Positions 26,745-36,317 are shown, counted from the first letter of the stretch. The stretch: DNA of 64,000 nt from Lachnospiraceae bacterium (GCA_003447295.1 DLZQ01000066.1:35904-99903); one strand, 5' to 3'. The notes: generated from the letters alone by a model not told the origin. Numbers and translations: made by a program.

Positions 26745-28115
26745 ATGGAACTTGATATGACGAAGGGCAGTCCTTCTAAGCTGATTACGAAATTTATCAT
26801 TCCTATTATCATAGGTAATATTTTCCAACAGTTATACAGCATGGTGGATACCATTATCGTGGGTCGGTTCGTAGGTGTGGATGCATTGGCGGCAGTAGGA
26901 GCCACCGGGTCGGTAAGCTTCCTGATCCTGGGATTTACCCAGGGACTGACCACCGGATTTACTGTGCTGACGGCACAACGCTTCGGAGCCGGGGACCGGG
27001 AGGGTATGCGCAAAAGTATCGGAAGCGCAGCCATCCTGTCAGTGATCGTGACGATCGTGATGACGGCAGTCAGTATGGTCGGCATGGACAGCCTGCTTCG
27101 GGTGATGAATACTCCGGAAGATATTTTCGATATGACGAAGGAATACATTATGATTATCTGTGCTGGAATTGCCTGCAATGTATTGTATAACCTGTTGTCC
27201 AGTATTCTGCGTGCCATCGGCAACAGTGTGGTGCCGTTAGTATTGCTGGTGATCGCTTCGGTGACGAATATTGTCCTGGACTATGTACTGATCGTTTACG
27301 GTCATATGGGAGTGGGCGGCGCAGCTTATGCTACTATCATTTCGCAGGGATTATCCGGTGTACTGTGCCTGATTTATATTATTAGGAGCGTACCTACACT
27401 GCATATCCGTCCGGAGCACTGCAGACTGGAAAGTCAGTGCGTGAAAAATCAGCTGACCGTGGGAATTCCCATGGCATTGCAGTTTTCCATTACTGCTATC
27501 GGCACCATTCTCGTACAGGCAGCACTGAATCTGTTAGGTTCTACCGTGGTGGCATCCTATTCTGTCTCCTGCAAGGTGGAGCAGCTGGTGACACAGCCCT
27601 TTGCCGCAATGGGTGTGACTATGGCAACTTACTGTGCACAGAACCGCGGTATCAATGATTTGGACCGTATCCGGAAGGGCGTGAAAGCTGCCAACATCAT
27701 GTCCGGTGTCTATGCAGTACTTGTCTACGGACTGGTATATATAGCGCTTCCTTATATTGTACCGCTGTTTATCTCCGAACAGTTTGAGATGGTATGCGGC
27801 TACGCCAGAACGTATATTACGATCTGTGGCATGTTCTTCATTCCGCTGGGAATGATATTTATCTTCCGAAATGCGCTGCAGGGCTGTGGATTCGGCTTCA
27901 TGCCCATGATGGGCGGTGTGGTGGAACTGTTGAGCCGTGGTATCGTGGCTTTTGTGGCAGCGCATCTGATGAGTTATGTGGGTGTGTGCTTTGCCAATGC
28001 CTCAGCATGGCTGACAGCAGGTATTTTCCTCTGGATCGCATATCATTTCCTTATGAAGAAGATGGTGCGGGACAAAAAGGCTCATGAAGAACGGATGCTG
28101 GCGGAAGCAATGTAG
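26745..28115 (+). CDS. MATE family efflux transporter
   Basis: This 456-residue inner-membrane exporter has about 12 hydrophobic helices in two similar halves. Early MATE motifs are TKFIIPIIIGNIFQQLYSMVDTIIVGRFVG and ALAAVGATGSVSF, and a matching MALQFSITAIGTILVQ stretch starts the second half. Members export drugs or metabolites using H+ or Na+. The substrate is unknown and no regulator is adjacent. Confidence 0.92.
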   Translation: MELDMTKGSPSKLITKFIIPIIIGNIFQQLYSMVDTIIVGRFVGVDALAAVGATGSVSFLILGFTQGLTTGFTVLTAQRFGAGDREGMRKSIGSAAILSVIVTIVMTAVSMVGMDSLLRVMNTPEDIFDMTKEYIMIICAGIACNVLYNLLSSILRAIGNSVVPLVLLVIASVTNIVLDYVLIVYGHMGVGGAAYATIISQGLSGVLCLIYIIRSVPTLHIRPEHCRLESQCVKNQLTVGIPMALQFSITAIGTILVQAALNLLGSTVVASYSVSCKVEQLVTQPFAAMGVTMATYCAQNRGINDLDRIRKGVKAANIMSGVYAVLVYGLVYIALPYIVPLFISEQFEMVCGYARTYITICGMFFIPLGMIFIFRNALQGCGFGFMPMMGGVVELLSRGIVAFVAAHLMSYVGVCFANASAWLTAGIFLWIAYHFLMKKMVRDKKAHEERMLAEAM

Positions 28116-28132
28116 TAATGCTGTAAAACGGC

Positions 28133-28561
28133 TCAGGGCAGGATCTTTTCAAAAAACAGTCCTGCCAGGAACCACCAGGGAGCATAGTCCAGCCGGATGA
28201 TCCGGTGGATGTGGAAACGGCTTTTGCCGTAATCCCAGGGGCAGAGATCATGCTTCCACAATAGACGCCCACTGAGATATTCCACGGTGAAGATCATTGC
28301 CATATAGAACAGACCGCGTCCGGGACGACTGATGTGCAGGTGCTCAAATAGCCGTTTGAAGGGTGCAAGCAGGCAGGCGGAGCCGTAGATAGGGAACATC
28401 CACAGAGAAGTATTACCGGTAAGACGCAGATCTCTGCGCCGAAGGGAGTGTAGCGCCGTGAACAGGATCTCCATGCACCAGCCGCACAGTCCGCACAGGA
28501 GAAAGTTCCTGCCGAAGGTTTTAAAAGAGTTTGCGATGGATTTTGTCATTTTCATGGACAT
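28133..28561 (-). CDS. Putative ABC-transporter-type membrane protein (PF06541-like)
   Basis: This 142-residue membrane protein has LCGLCGWCMEILFTALHS, GNTSLWMFPIYGSACLLAPF and FTVEYLSGRLLWKHDLCPWDY, motifs of a family annotated as putative ABC transporter permeases (CmpB-like). The true function is unclear. It lies convergent to the MATE gene and divergent from folC. Confidence 0.7.
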   Translation of the reverse strand: MSMKMTKSIANSFKTFGRNFLLCGLCGWCMEILFTALHSLRRRDLRLTGNTSLWMFPIYGSACLLAPFKRLFEHLHISRPGRGLFYMAMIFTVEYLSGRLLWKHDLCPWDYGKSRFHIHRIIRLDYAPWWFLAGLFFEKILP

Positions 28562-28602
28562 AGTATATGAAATTTTCAGCGTATGATACGGGAGAGATTG
28601 CT

Positions 28603-29919
28603 ATGAACTATCAGGAAGCAATGAAATATATGGAAAAAGTGGGAACTTACGGCATCGTTCCAGGGCTGGACAGCATCCGGGAACTGTGCAGGAGACTGGG
28701 AAATCCGCAGGATGAATTGAAATTTGTGCACATTGCGGGAACCAACGGAAAAGGATCCACACTTGCTTATATTTCCGGCATCTTACAGGCAGCCGGATAC
28801 CGCGTCGGTAAATATATATCACCTGTTATTGTTGAATATTGTGAAAAAATCCAGATCGGAAAGCAGAAGATCACGCATAAGGATCTGTGTGAAGGACTGG
28901 AGATCATAAAAAAGCATTGTGATGCTATGGTAAGTGACGGCTTCCATCATCCGACGCCTTTTGAGATCGAGACGGCACTTGCCTTTTGGTATTTCCGGGA
29001 AAAACAGTGTGATATCGTCGTACTGGAGACCGGTATGGGCGGCAGGGAGGATGCTACCAATCTGATCACTACCACGCAGGTGGCGGTACTGGCTTCTATC
29101 GGTATGGATCATATGAAATTCTTAGGTAACAGTCTGGAGGAGATCGCAGCACACAAGACCGGAATCTGTAAGCCGGGATGTCAGGTGGTCTCCATGCGGC
29201 AAAAGGAAGCGGCACAAAAGGTTGTGGAGCAGACGGCGGCAGAGCTTGGCTGTATACTGACCATCGCAGATGCGGCAAATGCAAAACATGTGAAATACGG
29301 ACTGAAAAAGCAGACCTTCGATTATGGAAATTATAAAAAGCTGGAGATCACCCTTGCGGGAAAATTCCAGGTAGCAAATGCTGTGCTGGCACTAGAAGCG
29401 GTGCAGGCTCTGGAAAAATGCGGTTACGAGATCAAAGAGACTGCCATTCGGAAAGGTCTGAAGGAGACTGTCTGGAACGGAAGGCTGCAAATACTGGAAG
29501 AACACCCGTTATTTATAGTGGACGGCGCACATAACGAGGATGCAGCCGCAAAACTTGCGGATTCCATAGAATTCTATTTTACAAATAAAAGAATTATCTA
29601 TATAATGGGAATGTTAAAGGACAAGGAAGTGGACCGCGTGATCGCGCTGACGGAGAAGTATGCGGATCAGATTCTCACGGTGACACCTCCGGACAATCCC
29701 AGAGCCATGCATGCCTATGATCTGGCAACAGAGGTGGCAAAGGTACACCCCAATGTGACGGCGGTGGACAGCCTAGAAGAGGCAGTGGAGCTTAGTCACC
29801 TGCTGGCAGGACGGGATGATGTGATATTGTGTTTCGGTTCTCTCTCTTATCTGGGAAGAATCCTGAAGCTCATGGAGAAGAGACAGACAGCAGGGAATAA
29901 ACGGAAAGCGAAGCGGTGA
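28603..29919 (+). CDS. folC: Folylpolyglutamate/dihydrofolate synthase
   Basis: FolC adds glutamate to dihydropteroate and folates. The 438-residue protein has the P-loop GTNGKGST near residue 46, [11 protein letters not shown], and the C-terminal [10 protein letters not shown] motif of the Mur ligase-like fold. ATG 28603 follows GGGAGAG at the right spacing; ATG 28567 in frame would add 12 residues. It starts a five-gene folate operon and overlaps or abuts folE. Confidence 0.95.
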   Translation: MNYQEAMKYMEKVGTYGIVPGLDSIRELCRRLGNPQDELKFVHIAGTNGKGSTLAYISGILQAAGYRVGKYISPVIVEYCEKIQIGKQKITHKDLCEGLEIIKKHCDAMVSDGFHHPTPFEIETALAFWYFREKQCDIVVLETGMGGREDATNLITTTQVAVLASIGMDHMKFLGNSLEEIAAHKTGICKPGCQVVSMRQKEAAQKVVEQTAAELGCILTIADAANAKHVKYGLKKQTFDYGNYKKLEITLAGKFQVANAVLALEAVQALEKCGYEIKETAIRKGLKETVWNGRLQILEEHPLFIVDGAHNEDAAAKLADSIEFYFTNKRIIYIMGMLKDKEVDRVIALTEKYADQILTVTPPDNPRAMHAYDLATEVAKVHPNVTAVDSLEEAVELSHLLAGRDDVILCFGSLSYLGRILKLMEKRQTAGNKRKAKR

Positions 29920-29921
29920 AA

Positions 29922-30479
29922 ATGGTAGATCAGAAGAAAGTACAGGAAGCAATAAAGCTTTTACTGGAGGGAATCGGGGAAGATACCGATAGAGAAGGAC
30001 TGAAGGAGACACCGGAGCGGATCGGCAGGATGTATGAAGAGATCTGCGGCGGTATGGATCAGGATGCGGGAGAACATCTGTCGAAGGTCTTCTCCGTAGA
30101 CAATAACGAGATGGTACTGGAGAAGGATATTACCTTCTATTCTATGTGCGAGCATCATCTGATGCCTTTTTACGGCAAAGCTCATGTTGCGTATATCCCA
30201 AATGGCAAGGTTGTGGGTCTGAGTAAGCTTGCCAGGACTGTGGAGGTATATGCCAGAAGATTACAGATCCAGGAGCGGATGACGGCGCAGATCGCAGACG
30301 ATATCATGAAATATCTGGCGCCTCAGGGAGTTATGGTAATGTTGGAAGCGGAGCATATGTGCATGACCATGCGCGGGATCAAAAAGCCCGGCAGCCAGAC
30401 CGTTACCATGGTGACAAGGGGAGTCTTTGCGGAGAATAAGGAATTACAGGATAGATTTTTACAGCTGGTGAACCGGTAG
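29922..30479 (+). CDS. folE: GTP cyclohydrolase I
   Basis: FolE converts GTP to 7,8-dihydroneopterin triphosphate. The protein is about 185 residues and carries the zinc ligands in [10 protein letters not shown] and [10 protein letters not shown], plus GLSKLAR and [12 protein letters not shown] 29916, overlapping the folC stop, is the alternative start. It lies between folC and an HD-domain gene. Confidence 0.96.
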   Translation: MVDQKKVQEAIKLLLEGIGEDTDREGLKETPERIGRMYEEICGGMDQDAGEHLSKVFSVDNNEMVLEKDITFYSMCEHHLMPFYGKAHVAYIPNGKVVGLSKLARTVEVYARRLQIQERMTAQIADDIMKYLAPQGVMVMLEAEHMCMTMRGIKKPGSQTVTMVTRGVFAENKELQDRFLQLVNR

Positions 30480-30481
30480 AG

Positions 30482-30967
30482 ATGATGAATAGAATTGATA
30501 AAATATTAAATCACGATTTGTTTTTATATCATTTAGGACGAAACAATGCGGCAGAAGCAGACAGACGCTTCTGCCGTCATGGTATGGTGCATTTTCTGGA
30601 TGTAGCCAGGATCGGTACGATCATAGCACTGGAGGAAGGGCTTAAGATCGACCGGGAATGGATCTATGCGGCGGCATTGCTCCACGATTGTGGGAAACAT
30701 GAGCAGTACGAGAATGGTACCCCGCATGAGCAGGCCAGTGCCCGGATCGCACCGGAGATTTTGAAAACTTGTGGATTCAATGATAAAGAAACGGATGTTA
30801 TTGTAACGGCGATCTCCAGACATCGGGATCCTGAGGCGGCAAAGGAGAAGAATCTAAACGGCATCCTGTACCGGGCGGATAAGGCAAGCCGTGCCTGCTT
30901 TGCGTGCGATGCGGAGAAGGATTGCAACTGGAAAGATGGCAAGAAGAACCTGACAATTAAGTATTGA
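30482..30967 (+). CDS. HD-domain phosphohydrolase in folate operon
   Basis: This 161-residue protein has a full set of HD-superfamily metal ligands: His in CRHGMVHFLDVAR, the His-Asp pair in AALLHDCGKHEQY, a later His in SRHRDPE and the Asp in LYRADKASR. A cysteine-rich tail (CFACDAEKDC) follows. It lies two bases after folE and 14 bases before folP. Its position suggests it dephosphorylates dihydroneopterin triphosphate, a step for which no other enzyme is visible in the operon, but this is inference. Confidence 0.8.
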   Translation: MMNRIDKILNHDLFLYHLGRNNAAEADRRFCRHGMVHFLDVARIGTIIALEEGLKIDREWIYAAALLHDCGKHEQYENGTPHEQASARIAPEILKTCGFNDKETDVIVTAISRHRDPEAAKEKNLNGILYRADKASRACFACDAEKDCNWKDGKKNLTIKY

Positions 30968-30981
30968 GAGGGAGATAACAA

Positions 30982-31797
30982 ATGAAGATCGGCAACAGAG
31001 AGTTTCAGACTAAGGGACATACTTATGTAATGGGAATCCTGAATGTGACCCCGGATTCTTTTTCCGACGGAGGAAAGTGGAATGACAGAGACCGGGCATT
31101 GAAGCATGTGGAGGAAATGATCGCTGAGGGGATGGATATTGTGGATATCGGCGGAGAATCCACCAGACCGTGGGGTTATACCCTGTTATCTGATGAGGAG
31201 GAGATTGCCAGAGTCGTACCCATGATCGAGGCGGTGAAGGCAAATTTTGACATTCCCATTTCCCTGGACACCTACAAAAGCGGTGTGGCGGAGGCGGGAA
31301 TCCGTGCGGGGGCTGATCTCATCAATGATATCTGGGGACTGAAATATGATAACCGTATGGCAGAGGTCATTGCGAAGAGCGGTCTGCCCTGCTGTCTGAT
31401 GCATAACCGTAAAGAAGCGGATTATCGGGATTTCATGCAGGATGTGGCAGCGGATCTGGCGGACACGATCCATTTGGCGGAAGCGGCAGGCATCGCGGAT
31501 GAGAAGATCATCTTAGACCCCGGCGTGGGCTTCGGCAAGACCTATCAGAACAATCTGGAGATCATCAACTGTCTGGAAGAACTGAATATGTTCGGTTATC
31601 CGTTGCTTTTAGGATGCAGCCGCAAATCCGTGATCGGACTGACCCTGGATCTGCCGGTGACAGAGAGAGTAGAGGGGACGCTTGTGACCACCATGTTCGG
31701 TGTGCAGAAGGGATGCATGTTTGTCCGTGTGCATGATGTGAAGGAAAATGTTCGCACCATTAAAATGTGTGAAGCCATTTTAAACAGCAGCAACTGA
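30982..31797 (+). CDS. folP: Dihydropteroate synthase
   Basis: FolP condenses 6-hydroxymethyl-dihydropterin pyrophosphate with p-aminobenzoate; it is the sulfonamide target. The 271-residue TIM barrel has LNVTPDSFSDGGKW, DIGGESTRPWG, DLINDIWGL, DPGVGFGKTYQNN and GCSRKSVIG. A GAGGGAG-type site precedes ATG 30982. Confidence 0.96.
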   Translation: MKIGNREFQTKGHTYVMGILNVTPDSFSDGGKWNDRDRALKHVEEMIAEGMDIVDIGGESTRPWGYTLLSDEEEIARVVPMIEAVKANFDIPISLDTYKSGVAEAGIRAGADLINDIWGLKYDNRMAEVIAKSGLPCCLMHNRKEADYRDFMQDVAADLADTIHLAEAAGIADEKIILDPGVGFGKTYQNNLEIINCLEELNMFGYPLLLGCSRKSVIGLTLDLPVTERVEGTLVTTMFGVQKGCMFVRVHDVKENVRTIKMCEAILNSSN

Positions 31798-31836
31798 TAT
31801 TTTACGAAGAAGCGTTGGGAAAGGCGGAGTCGTCAA

Positions 31837-32694
31837 ATGAAAAAAGGCACTTATGAGGACCAGATCCGTATCGAAGAATTGGAAGTATACGCGCATCACG
31901 GCGTATATCCGGAAGAAAATGAAAAAGGACAGCATTTTTATGTGAATGTCACGTTGTATACGAATACCCGTCCGGCAGGACTGGCGGATGACTTAAGTCT
32001 CTCCACCAATTACGGAGAGGTCTGTCAGTTTATCACGGAGTTCATGCAGCAGCATACTTTTCAACTGATCGAAACGGTGGCGGAGCGGACTGCTTACGAA
32101 GTATTACAGCATTTTCCGCTGGTACAGGGACTGGATCTGGAGATCCGCAAGCCTGAGGCTCCGATTCCGTTACCCTTTGGCAGTGTATCTGTGGCAATTC
32201 ACAGGGAATGGCATGAAGCCTATATTGCCGTGGGTTCCAATATGGGAGACAGCAGAGAGCATATTGCGCAGGCTTTGGGACAGCTTCAGAAGAACAAAGA
32301 CATCAGAGTGGAAAAGGTGTCGGAGCTGTTGGAGACACTGCCTTATGGCGTCGTAGAGCAGGATAATTTCGTAAATGGAATGTTTGAGATCCGGACGCTG
32401 TTTGCACCGGAAGAATTATTACAGGAGCTGCATCGTATTGAGCAGATGGAAGGAAGAGAACGCAAGATTCACTGGGGCCCCCGGACACTGGATCTGGATA
32501 TTATCTTCTATGATGATCTGGTGTATGCTTCCGAGGATCTGGTGATCCCACATATCGATATGGAGAATCGTTATTTTGTACTGAAGCCTTTAAGTGAGCT
32601 GGCACCGAATTTCCGTCATCCTATTACGCATAAGACCGTAACACAGATGCTGTCGGAGCTTCCTGTGGATCTTACGGAAGGAAACGAAGCGTAA
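31837..32694 (+). CDS. folBK: Bifunctional dihydroneopterin aldolase and HPPK
   Basis: Residues 1-125 are dihydroneopterin aldolase (IEELEVYAHHGVYPEENEKGQ, TNYGEV, LIETVAERTA). Residues about 127-285 are hydroxymethyldihydropterin pyrophosphokinase (AVGSNMGDS, GPRTLDLDIIFYDD, VIPHIDMENRYFVLKPL). The two act in sequence just before FolP. Fused FolB-FolK is known in Clostridia. The last 23 bases overlap the convergent Gx transporter gene. Confidence 0.95.
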   Translation: MKKGTYEDQIRIEELEVYAHHGVYPEENEKGQHFYVNVTLYTNTRPAGLADDLSLSTNYGEVCQFITEFMQQHTFQLIETVAERTAYEVLQHFPLVQGLDLEIRKPEAPIPLPFGSVSVAIHREWHEAYIAVGSNMGDSREHIAQALGQLQKNKDIRVEKVSELLETLPYGVVEQDNFVNGMFEIRTLFAPEELLQELHRIEQMEGRERKIHWGPRTLDLDIIFYDDLVYASEDLVIPHIDMENRYFVLKPLSELAPNFRHPITHKTVTQMLSELPVDLTEGNEA

Positions 32695-33169
32695 AACGGG
32701 CACAGAGACCGATGAACAGACCGGTCACCAGACCGCTTAACAGTAAAAACGGCAGATAGACCAGCACGGCGGGAACAGAAGTCAGTAAAAACGCAACACC
32801 GATCTGCCCCAGATTATGAAAAACAGCACCGGTCATACTTGCGAGGAACAGATAATGTCCATGCAACAGCCGCTTTACAAATATCATTGCCAGCAGGCAA
32901 AGGAGACCACCGGAGAGGCTGTATAGGAGACTGATGGCCTGACCGAAGAACAGGGTCGCTAGAAGAATCCGCACCAGAAGCACGAAAAAAGCATCTTTTG
33001 CGGAATATTTCCATAGAACAACAAGCGTTATTATATTGGCAAGTCCCAGCTTAATGCCGGGGATCGGAACAATGGGGGGCAGAGCACTTTCCACGGCATA
33101 CAGCGCCAGCGCAATGGCAGAGAGCAGGGAAAGCGTCGTCAGTTTTTTGGTAGCTATGGGTGGTTTCAT
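32672..33169 (-). CDS. Gx transporter family membrane protein (EetB-like)
   Basis: The 165-residue protein has five or six hydrophobic helices and motifs LSLLSAIALALYAVESALPPIVPIPGIKLGLANI and TGAVFHNLGQI, as in the family once named heptaprenyl diphosphate synthase component I. ATG 33169 is chosen because CGGAG lies 6 bases before it; TTG 33202 is the longest option. Neighbours are a NusG domain II protein and ApbE, a trio found in flavin-based electron-transfer loci. Its substrate is unknown; lipid or flavin precursors are guesses. Confidence 0.82.
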   Translation of the reverse strand: MKPPIATKKLTTLSLLSAIALALYAVESALPPIVPIPGIKLGLANIITLVVLWKYSAKDAFFVLLVRILLATLFFGQAISLLYSLSGGLLCLLAMIFVKRLLHGHYLFLASMTGAVFHNLGQIGVAFLLTSVPAVLVYLPFLLLSGLVTGLFIGLCARFTLRFLP

Positions 33170-33236
33170 AATCATCTCCGTATCATCTCCGTGTTTTTGC
33201 AATTCATAAACGCGGTGCAGGTAAAAGGATATTCTA

Positions 33237-33665
33237 TCAATAGGTCACACCGTCCGGGACGAGCGTCGTGTCATCCAAACAGGCAGCCGCTTCTCTTACC
33301 CGGATCACCAGCCGGTTGGGCAGACAGGTGATGGGAAGCAGTGAGGTGCTGATAAATCCCTGATGCACACAGATCTGATCCGGACAAGTGGCAGAGATAA
33401 TGGCGATGCTGTCCGGACGGACGCAGATGGTGTTCGAGGCGCCGCCCTCTCCCGGAACTTCAAAGGTATATTCGTCAGTCACGGTGTCCAGGCGGATGGT
33501 CTCAAGTAATTCACCGTTTTGATAAATGTCAGCATAGAGCGCCTGACCGTTTCCGGTGGCACTGTGGGAGACCGCATAGATCCGGATCCCGCAGAGGATG
33601 GCTATTACAAGCAGAACTGCTGCAAGGAGAACTGCTTTTTTTCGATCATTCATGGAAGCATTCAT
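33237..33665 (-). CDS. NusG domain II-containing membrane-anchored protein (EetA-like)
   Basis: The protein is about 142 residues, with one N-terminal membrane helix (residues about 9-27). An extracytoplasmic NusG domain II-type beta fold follows (ADIYQNGELLETIRLD, NTICVRPDSIAIISATCPDQICVHQGFIS, CLPNRLVIRV). The cysteine pair in ATCPDQIC is conserved in the family. The start at 33665 is the first ATG; AAGGAG lies 12 bases upstream. It is divergent from apbE. Confidence 0.8.
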   Translation of the reverse strand: MNASMNDRKKAVLLAAVLLVIAILCGIRIYAVSHSATGNGQALYADIYQNGELLETIRLDTVTDEYTFEVPGEGGASNTICVRPDSIAIISATCPDQICVHQGFISTSLLPITCLPNRLVIRVREAAACLDDTTLVPDGVTY

Positions 33666-33718
33666 AGGAATAAGGAACTCCTTTCGATGAGAACAGTATA
33701 GCAAAAGGAATGTAAAAA

Positions 33719-34810
33719 ATGAAGAAATATTTGAAAACGCCCCGGGCGGTGCGCCTGGCAACGTTTTTTGCAATGATCCCGGCGCTTTTGCTGGGAGGCT
33801 GCGGACAGCAGCCCGAATGCGAAAAATGCATAGATACCGCAATGGGAACCGTGATCTCCCAGACCGTTTACGTGACCGGAAATTCCCCGGCTGCAACGGA
33901 CGGAAAAACAGATGAAAAGGTAACGGACGTTGTTTTGCAGAAATTAAACGACCTGGAACAACAGGAACTTTCCTGGCGGCTGGATAGTGCGGAAGTGGCG
34001 AAGATCAATGCAGCCGCCGGAAAAGGGCAGATACAGGTCTCCACTGCGATGGCAGGCTGGCTGGAACGGTGTTTGCAGATCTCGGAACAGACAGGTGGTG
34101 CTTTCGATGTGAGCATCGGTAAGCTCAGCCGCTTGTGGGACATTGATACCTGGGCGGCAGCAGATGATCCGCAGGATTATGAACTTCCGGGGCGGGAGGA
34201 AATAGAACAGGCACTCGCTTCGGCTGGCTGGCAGCAGATGATATTGGAACAGCGGACGGACAGTATGGCGGTGAGTATTCCGGCGGGAATGCAGATAGAC
34301 CTCGGAGCAGTGGGAAAAGGGGTAGCACTGGATGAGATCCGTAAGACCCTGGAGGAACATCCTAAGGTAAGCGGTGCTGTGATCTCTGTGGGAGGCAGCA
34401 TTTTAACCTACGGAAACAAGCCGGAAGGCGGAGCCTGGCAGATTGCGGTGACAGATCCGCAGGATCCTTCGCAAAGTGTGGGAGTGCTGACACTGGATGG
34501 CGGGTACTGTGTATCCACCTCGGGGGACTACGAGCGGTATGTGGAAGTGGATGGTGTCAGATATCATCATATACTGGATCCCAGGACCGGTTTCCCCGCA
34601 CGTAGCGATGTAGCGGGCGTTACCATCGTGACAACGGACGGATTTCTAAGTGATGCGCTGTCTACCGCCTGCTTTGTATTAGGATCAGAGGAAGGGCAGA
34701 AGCTTTTGGAAAAATACGATGCGGAAGGATTGTTCATCGACCACGCGGGAACGATTACCATGACAGAGGGGATGCGGCAATATTTTCATTTGTCGAATTC
34801 ACAGAAATAG
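33719..34810 (+). CDS. apbE: FAD:protein FMN transferase lipoprotein
   Basis: ApbE attaches FMN covalently to Thr/Ser residues of secreted or membrane redox proteins. The 363-residue protein has a lipoprotein signal ending in LLLGGC, then AMGT, the QIDLGAVGKGVALDEI motif, SVGGSILTYG and the C-terminal HHILDPRTGFPA metal/flavin motif. It lies divergent from the NusG-II protein. No RNF or NQR target genes are in the window, so the flavinylated partner must be elsewhere. Confidence 0.95.
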   Translation: MKKYLKTPRAVRLATFFAMIPALLLGGCGQQPECEKCIDTAMGTVISQTVYVTGNSPAATDGKTDEKVTDVVLQKLNDLEQQELSWRLDSAEVAKINAAAGKGQIQVSTAMAGWLERCLQISEQTGGAFDVSIGKLSRLWDIDTWAAADDPQDYELPGREEIEQALASAGWQQMILEQRTDSMAVSIPAGMQIDLGAVGKGVALDEIRKTLEEHPKVSGAVISVGGSILTYGNKPEGGAWQIAVTDPQDPSQSVGVLTLDGGYCVSTSGDYERYVEVDGVRYHHILDPRTGFPARSDVAGVTIVTTDGFLSDALSTACFVLGSEEGQKLLEKYDAEGLFIDHAGTITMTEGMRQYFHLSNSQK

Positions 34811-34891
34811 TGTATAGTAAATATAGTCAACCATAGATAACAGCAGGTGCGGCAGGCATCTGCTGATACAGCAATGATAATGGAGAATACG

Positions 34892-35242
34892 ATGGAAGAG
34901 AAGAATAGTTATCTCTCCGCTGATCCGGAGACCATAAGACAGATCGATGAGAAGATGCCGCCGGAAGAGGAACTTCAGGATCTGGCAGAGTTTTTCAAAG
35001 TGTTTGGAGATGCAACGAGATTAAAAATTTTGTCGGTACTGTTGTGTTCTGAGATGTGTGTGTATGATATTGCCACGCTGCTGGGCATGTCCCAGTCCGC
35101 TATTTCTCATCAGCTGCGGGTATTGAAGCAGATGGATCTGGTGAAGAACCGCAGAGATGGCAAGACGATTTTTTATGCGTTGGCAGATGACCATATCATC
35201 ACGATTCTGAATCAAGGTCTGAATCATATCGAAGAAGGTTAA
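34892..35242 (+). CDS. ArsR/SmtB family zinc-type metalloregulator
   Basis: This winged-helix repressor is about 116 residues. The DNA-recognition segment is CVYDIATLLGMSQSAISHQLRVL. The C-terminal helix DDHIITILNQGLNHIEE keeps all four SmtB alpha-5 zinc ligand positions (Asp, His, His, Glu). The alpha-3 CxC thiolate motif is reduced to SEMCVYD. This predicts a zinc/cobalt sensor. ATG 34892 is chosen because GGAG lies 6 bases upstream. No metal transporter is adjacent, which is unusual. Confidence 0.87.
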   Translation: MEEKNSYLSADPETIRQIDEKMPPEEELQDLAEFFKVFGDATRLKILSVLLCSEMCVYDIATLLGMSQSAISHQLRVLKQMDLVKNRRDGKTIFYALADDHIITILNQGLNHIEEG

Positions 35243-35278
35243 AAAGAGCCGCAGGCGAAATGCCTGTGGCTCTTTTTG
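35241..35278. terminator. Bidirectional terminator
   Basis: GAGCCGCAGGC and GCCTGTGGCTC form the stem around GAAAT, with AAAAA before and TTTTT after. It separates the convergent regulator and DUF5050 gene. Confidence 0.9.
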
Positions 35279-35291
35279 TCTGGTAATACAA

Positions 35292-36317
35292 TTACTTTTT
35301 CAGGACATCCAGTGCTGCCTCTCTGGCTCCGTCGAAGCTGCTGTAAGTCCATGTCCCCAGGGGTGAATGATACCAGGTGGAAGTCTCTCCGAACATCTGG
35401 AAGTAAACATACTGGGAAGTCATATGGATGGCGGTATAATTGCCCTCGGCAATAACCCAGGAATCGCTGCCGTCATCCCGCATGCATTTCAGACATGCTT
35501 CCTCGCCGTTCACCTGATAGTACACATAGCCGTATCCCACATTGAAGCAGTCGATCCGTTCTTCGGTCAGAACTTCCACTTCGTTCCGTGAGAGGGAATA
35601 ACGGCAGAGTCTGTAATTATTTTCCACATCCATATAGTAGATATAGTCACCCTGTGCAATAGGGTACCACAGATTGCCGTCCCATAGAGTGGAGATGCTG
35701 TCCGTCGAGGTATTCAGCGCATAGAGATAATGATTCTCCTGGGTACCGTTGTAATAGATGGTACCATTCACGGCACAGGCGGGATTGATCTCGTAATCTG
35801 CCAGATCCGTTTTGTCGGATTTGTCGATTCCCATGCGGTAAAATAAAGGTCCGTTATCACCCGCGGTCATAATATAGAGGTTACTTCCCACCAGCTGGGC
35901 GGAAACGATGGGATCTCGGGTAAGTCCGGTCACATCCGTACCGTTTAACTTACAGCGGTTAAAGGAACGAACGGTGCGCAGGGCACCGATACCGGCATCC
36001 CCGGAAGCTCCGGTCTGGTAATAGTAGAGGTAGTTTCCTCCGGCTAAAATATTTTCCACGGAAGCGTTGCCGAGTTTTTTGATATTCTGCTCCGAAGGAT
36101 CCATGGAGTACAGGGTGTTGTTGTCGTAAGCATTGGCAAAATACACCGTTCCGTCGTACTCACAGAAGTAACCGGAATTGTTCAGATTGCCCGCGGTATT
36201 GCCTACGGTCTCCGGGGGATTGTCGGGGATCCGGTCGCCCACGATGGCAAGTGCGCCGACGATGATCACGAACAGAAGAAAAGGAATTAAAATCAACAAT
36301 GCTTTTTTATCTTTCAT
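35292..36317 (-). CDS. DUF5050-type membrane-anchored beta-propeller-like protein
   Basis: The 341-residue protein has one N-terminal membrane helix (residues 6-26), then about six repeats with YYYQTG, IYYNGT, IYYMD and VYYQVNG strands typical of DUF5050 extracytoplasmic domains. The function is unknown; a sensory or binding role on the outer face is inferred. It has its own promoter and a terminator shared with the zinc regulator. Confidence 0.8.
   Translation of the reverse strand: MKDKKALLILIPFLLFVIIVGALAIVGDRIPDNPPETVGNTAGNLNNSGYFCEYDGTVYFANAYDNNTLYSMDPSEQNIKKLGNASVENILAGGNYLYYYQTGASGDAGIGALRTVRSFNRCKLNGTDVTGLTRDPIVSAQLVGSNLYIMTAGDNGPLFYRMGIDKSDKTDLADYEINPACAVNGTIYYNGTQENHYLYALNTSTDSISTLWDGNLWYPIAQGDYIYYMDVENNYRLCRYSLSRNEVEVLTEERIDCFNVGYGYVYYQVNGEEACLKCMRDDGSDSWVIAEGNYTAIHMTSQYVYFQMFGETSTWYHSPLGTWTYSSFDGAREAALDVLKK

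Noticed and set aside
28561..28602. Tetrahydrofolate riboswitch before the folate operon
   Set aside because: The gap is too short and shows no matching pattern.
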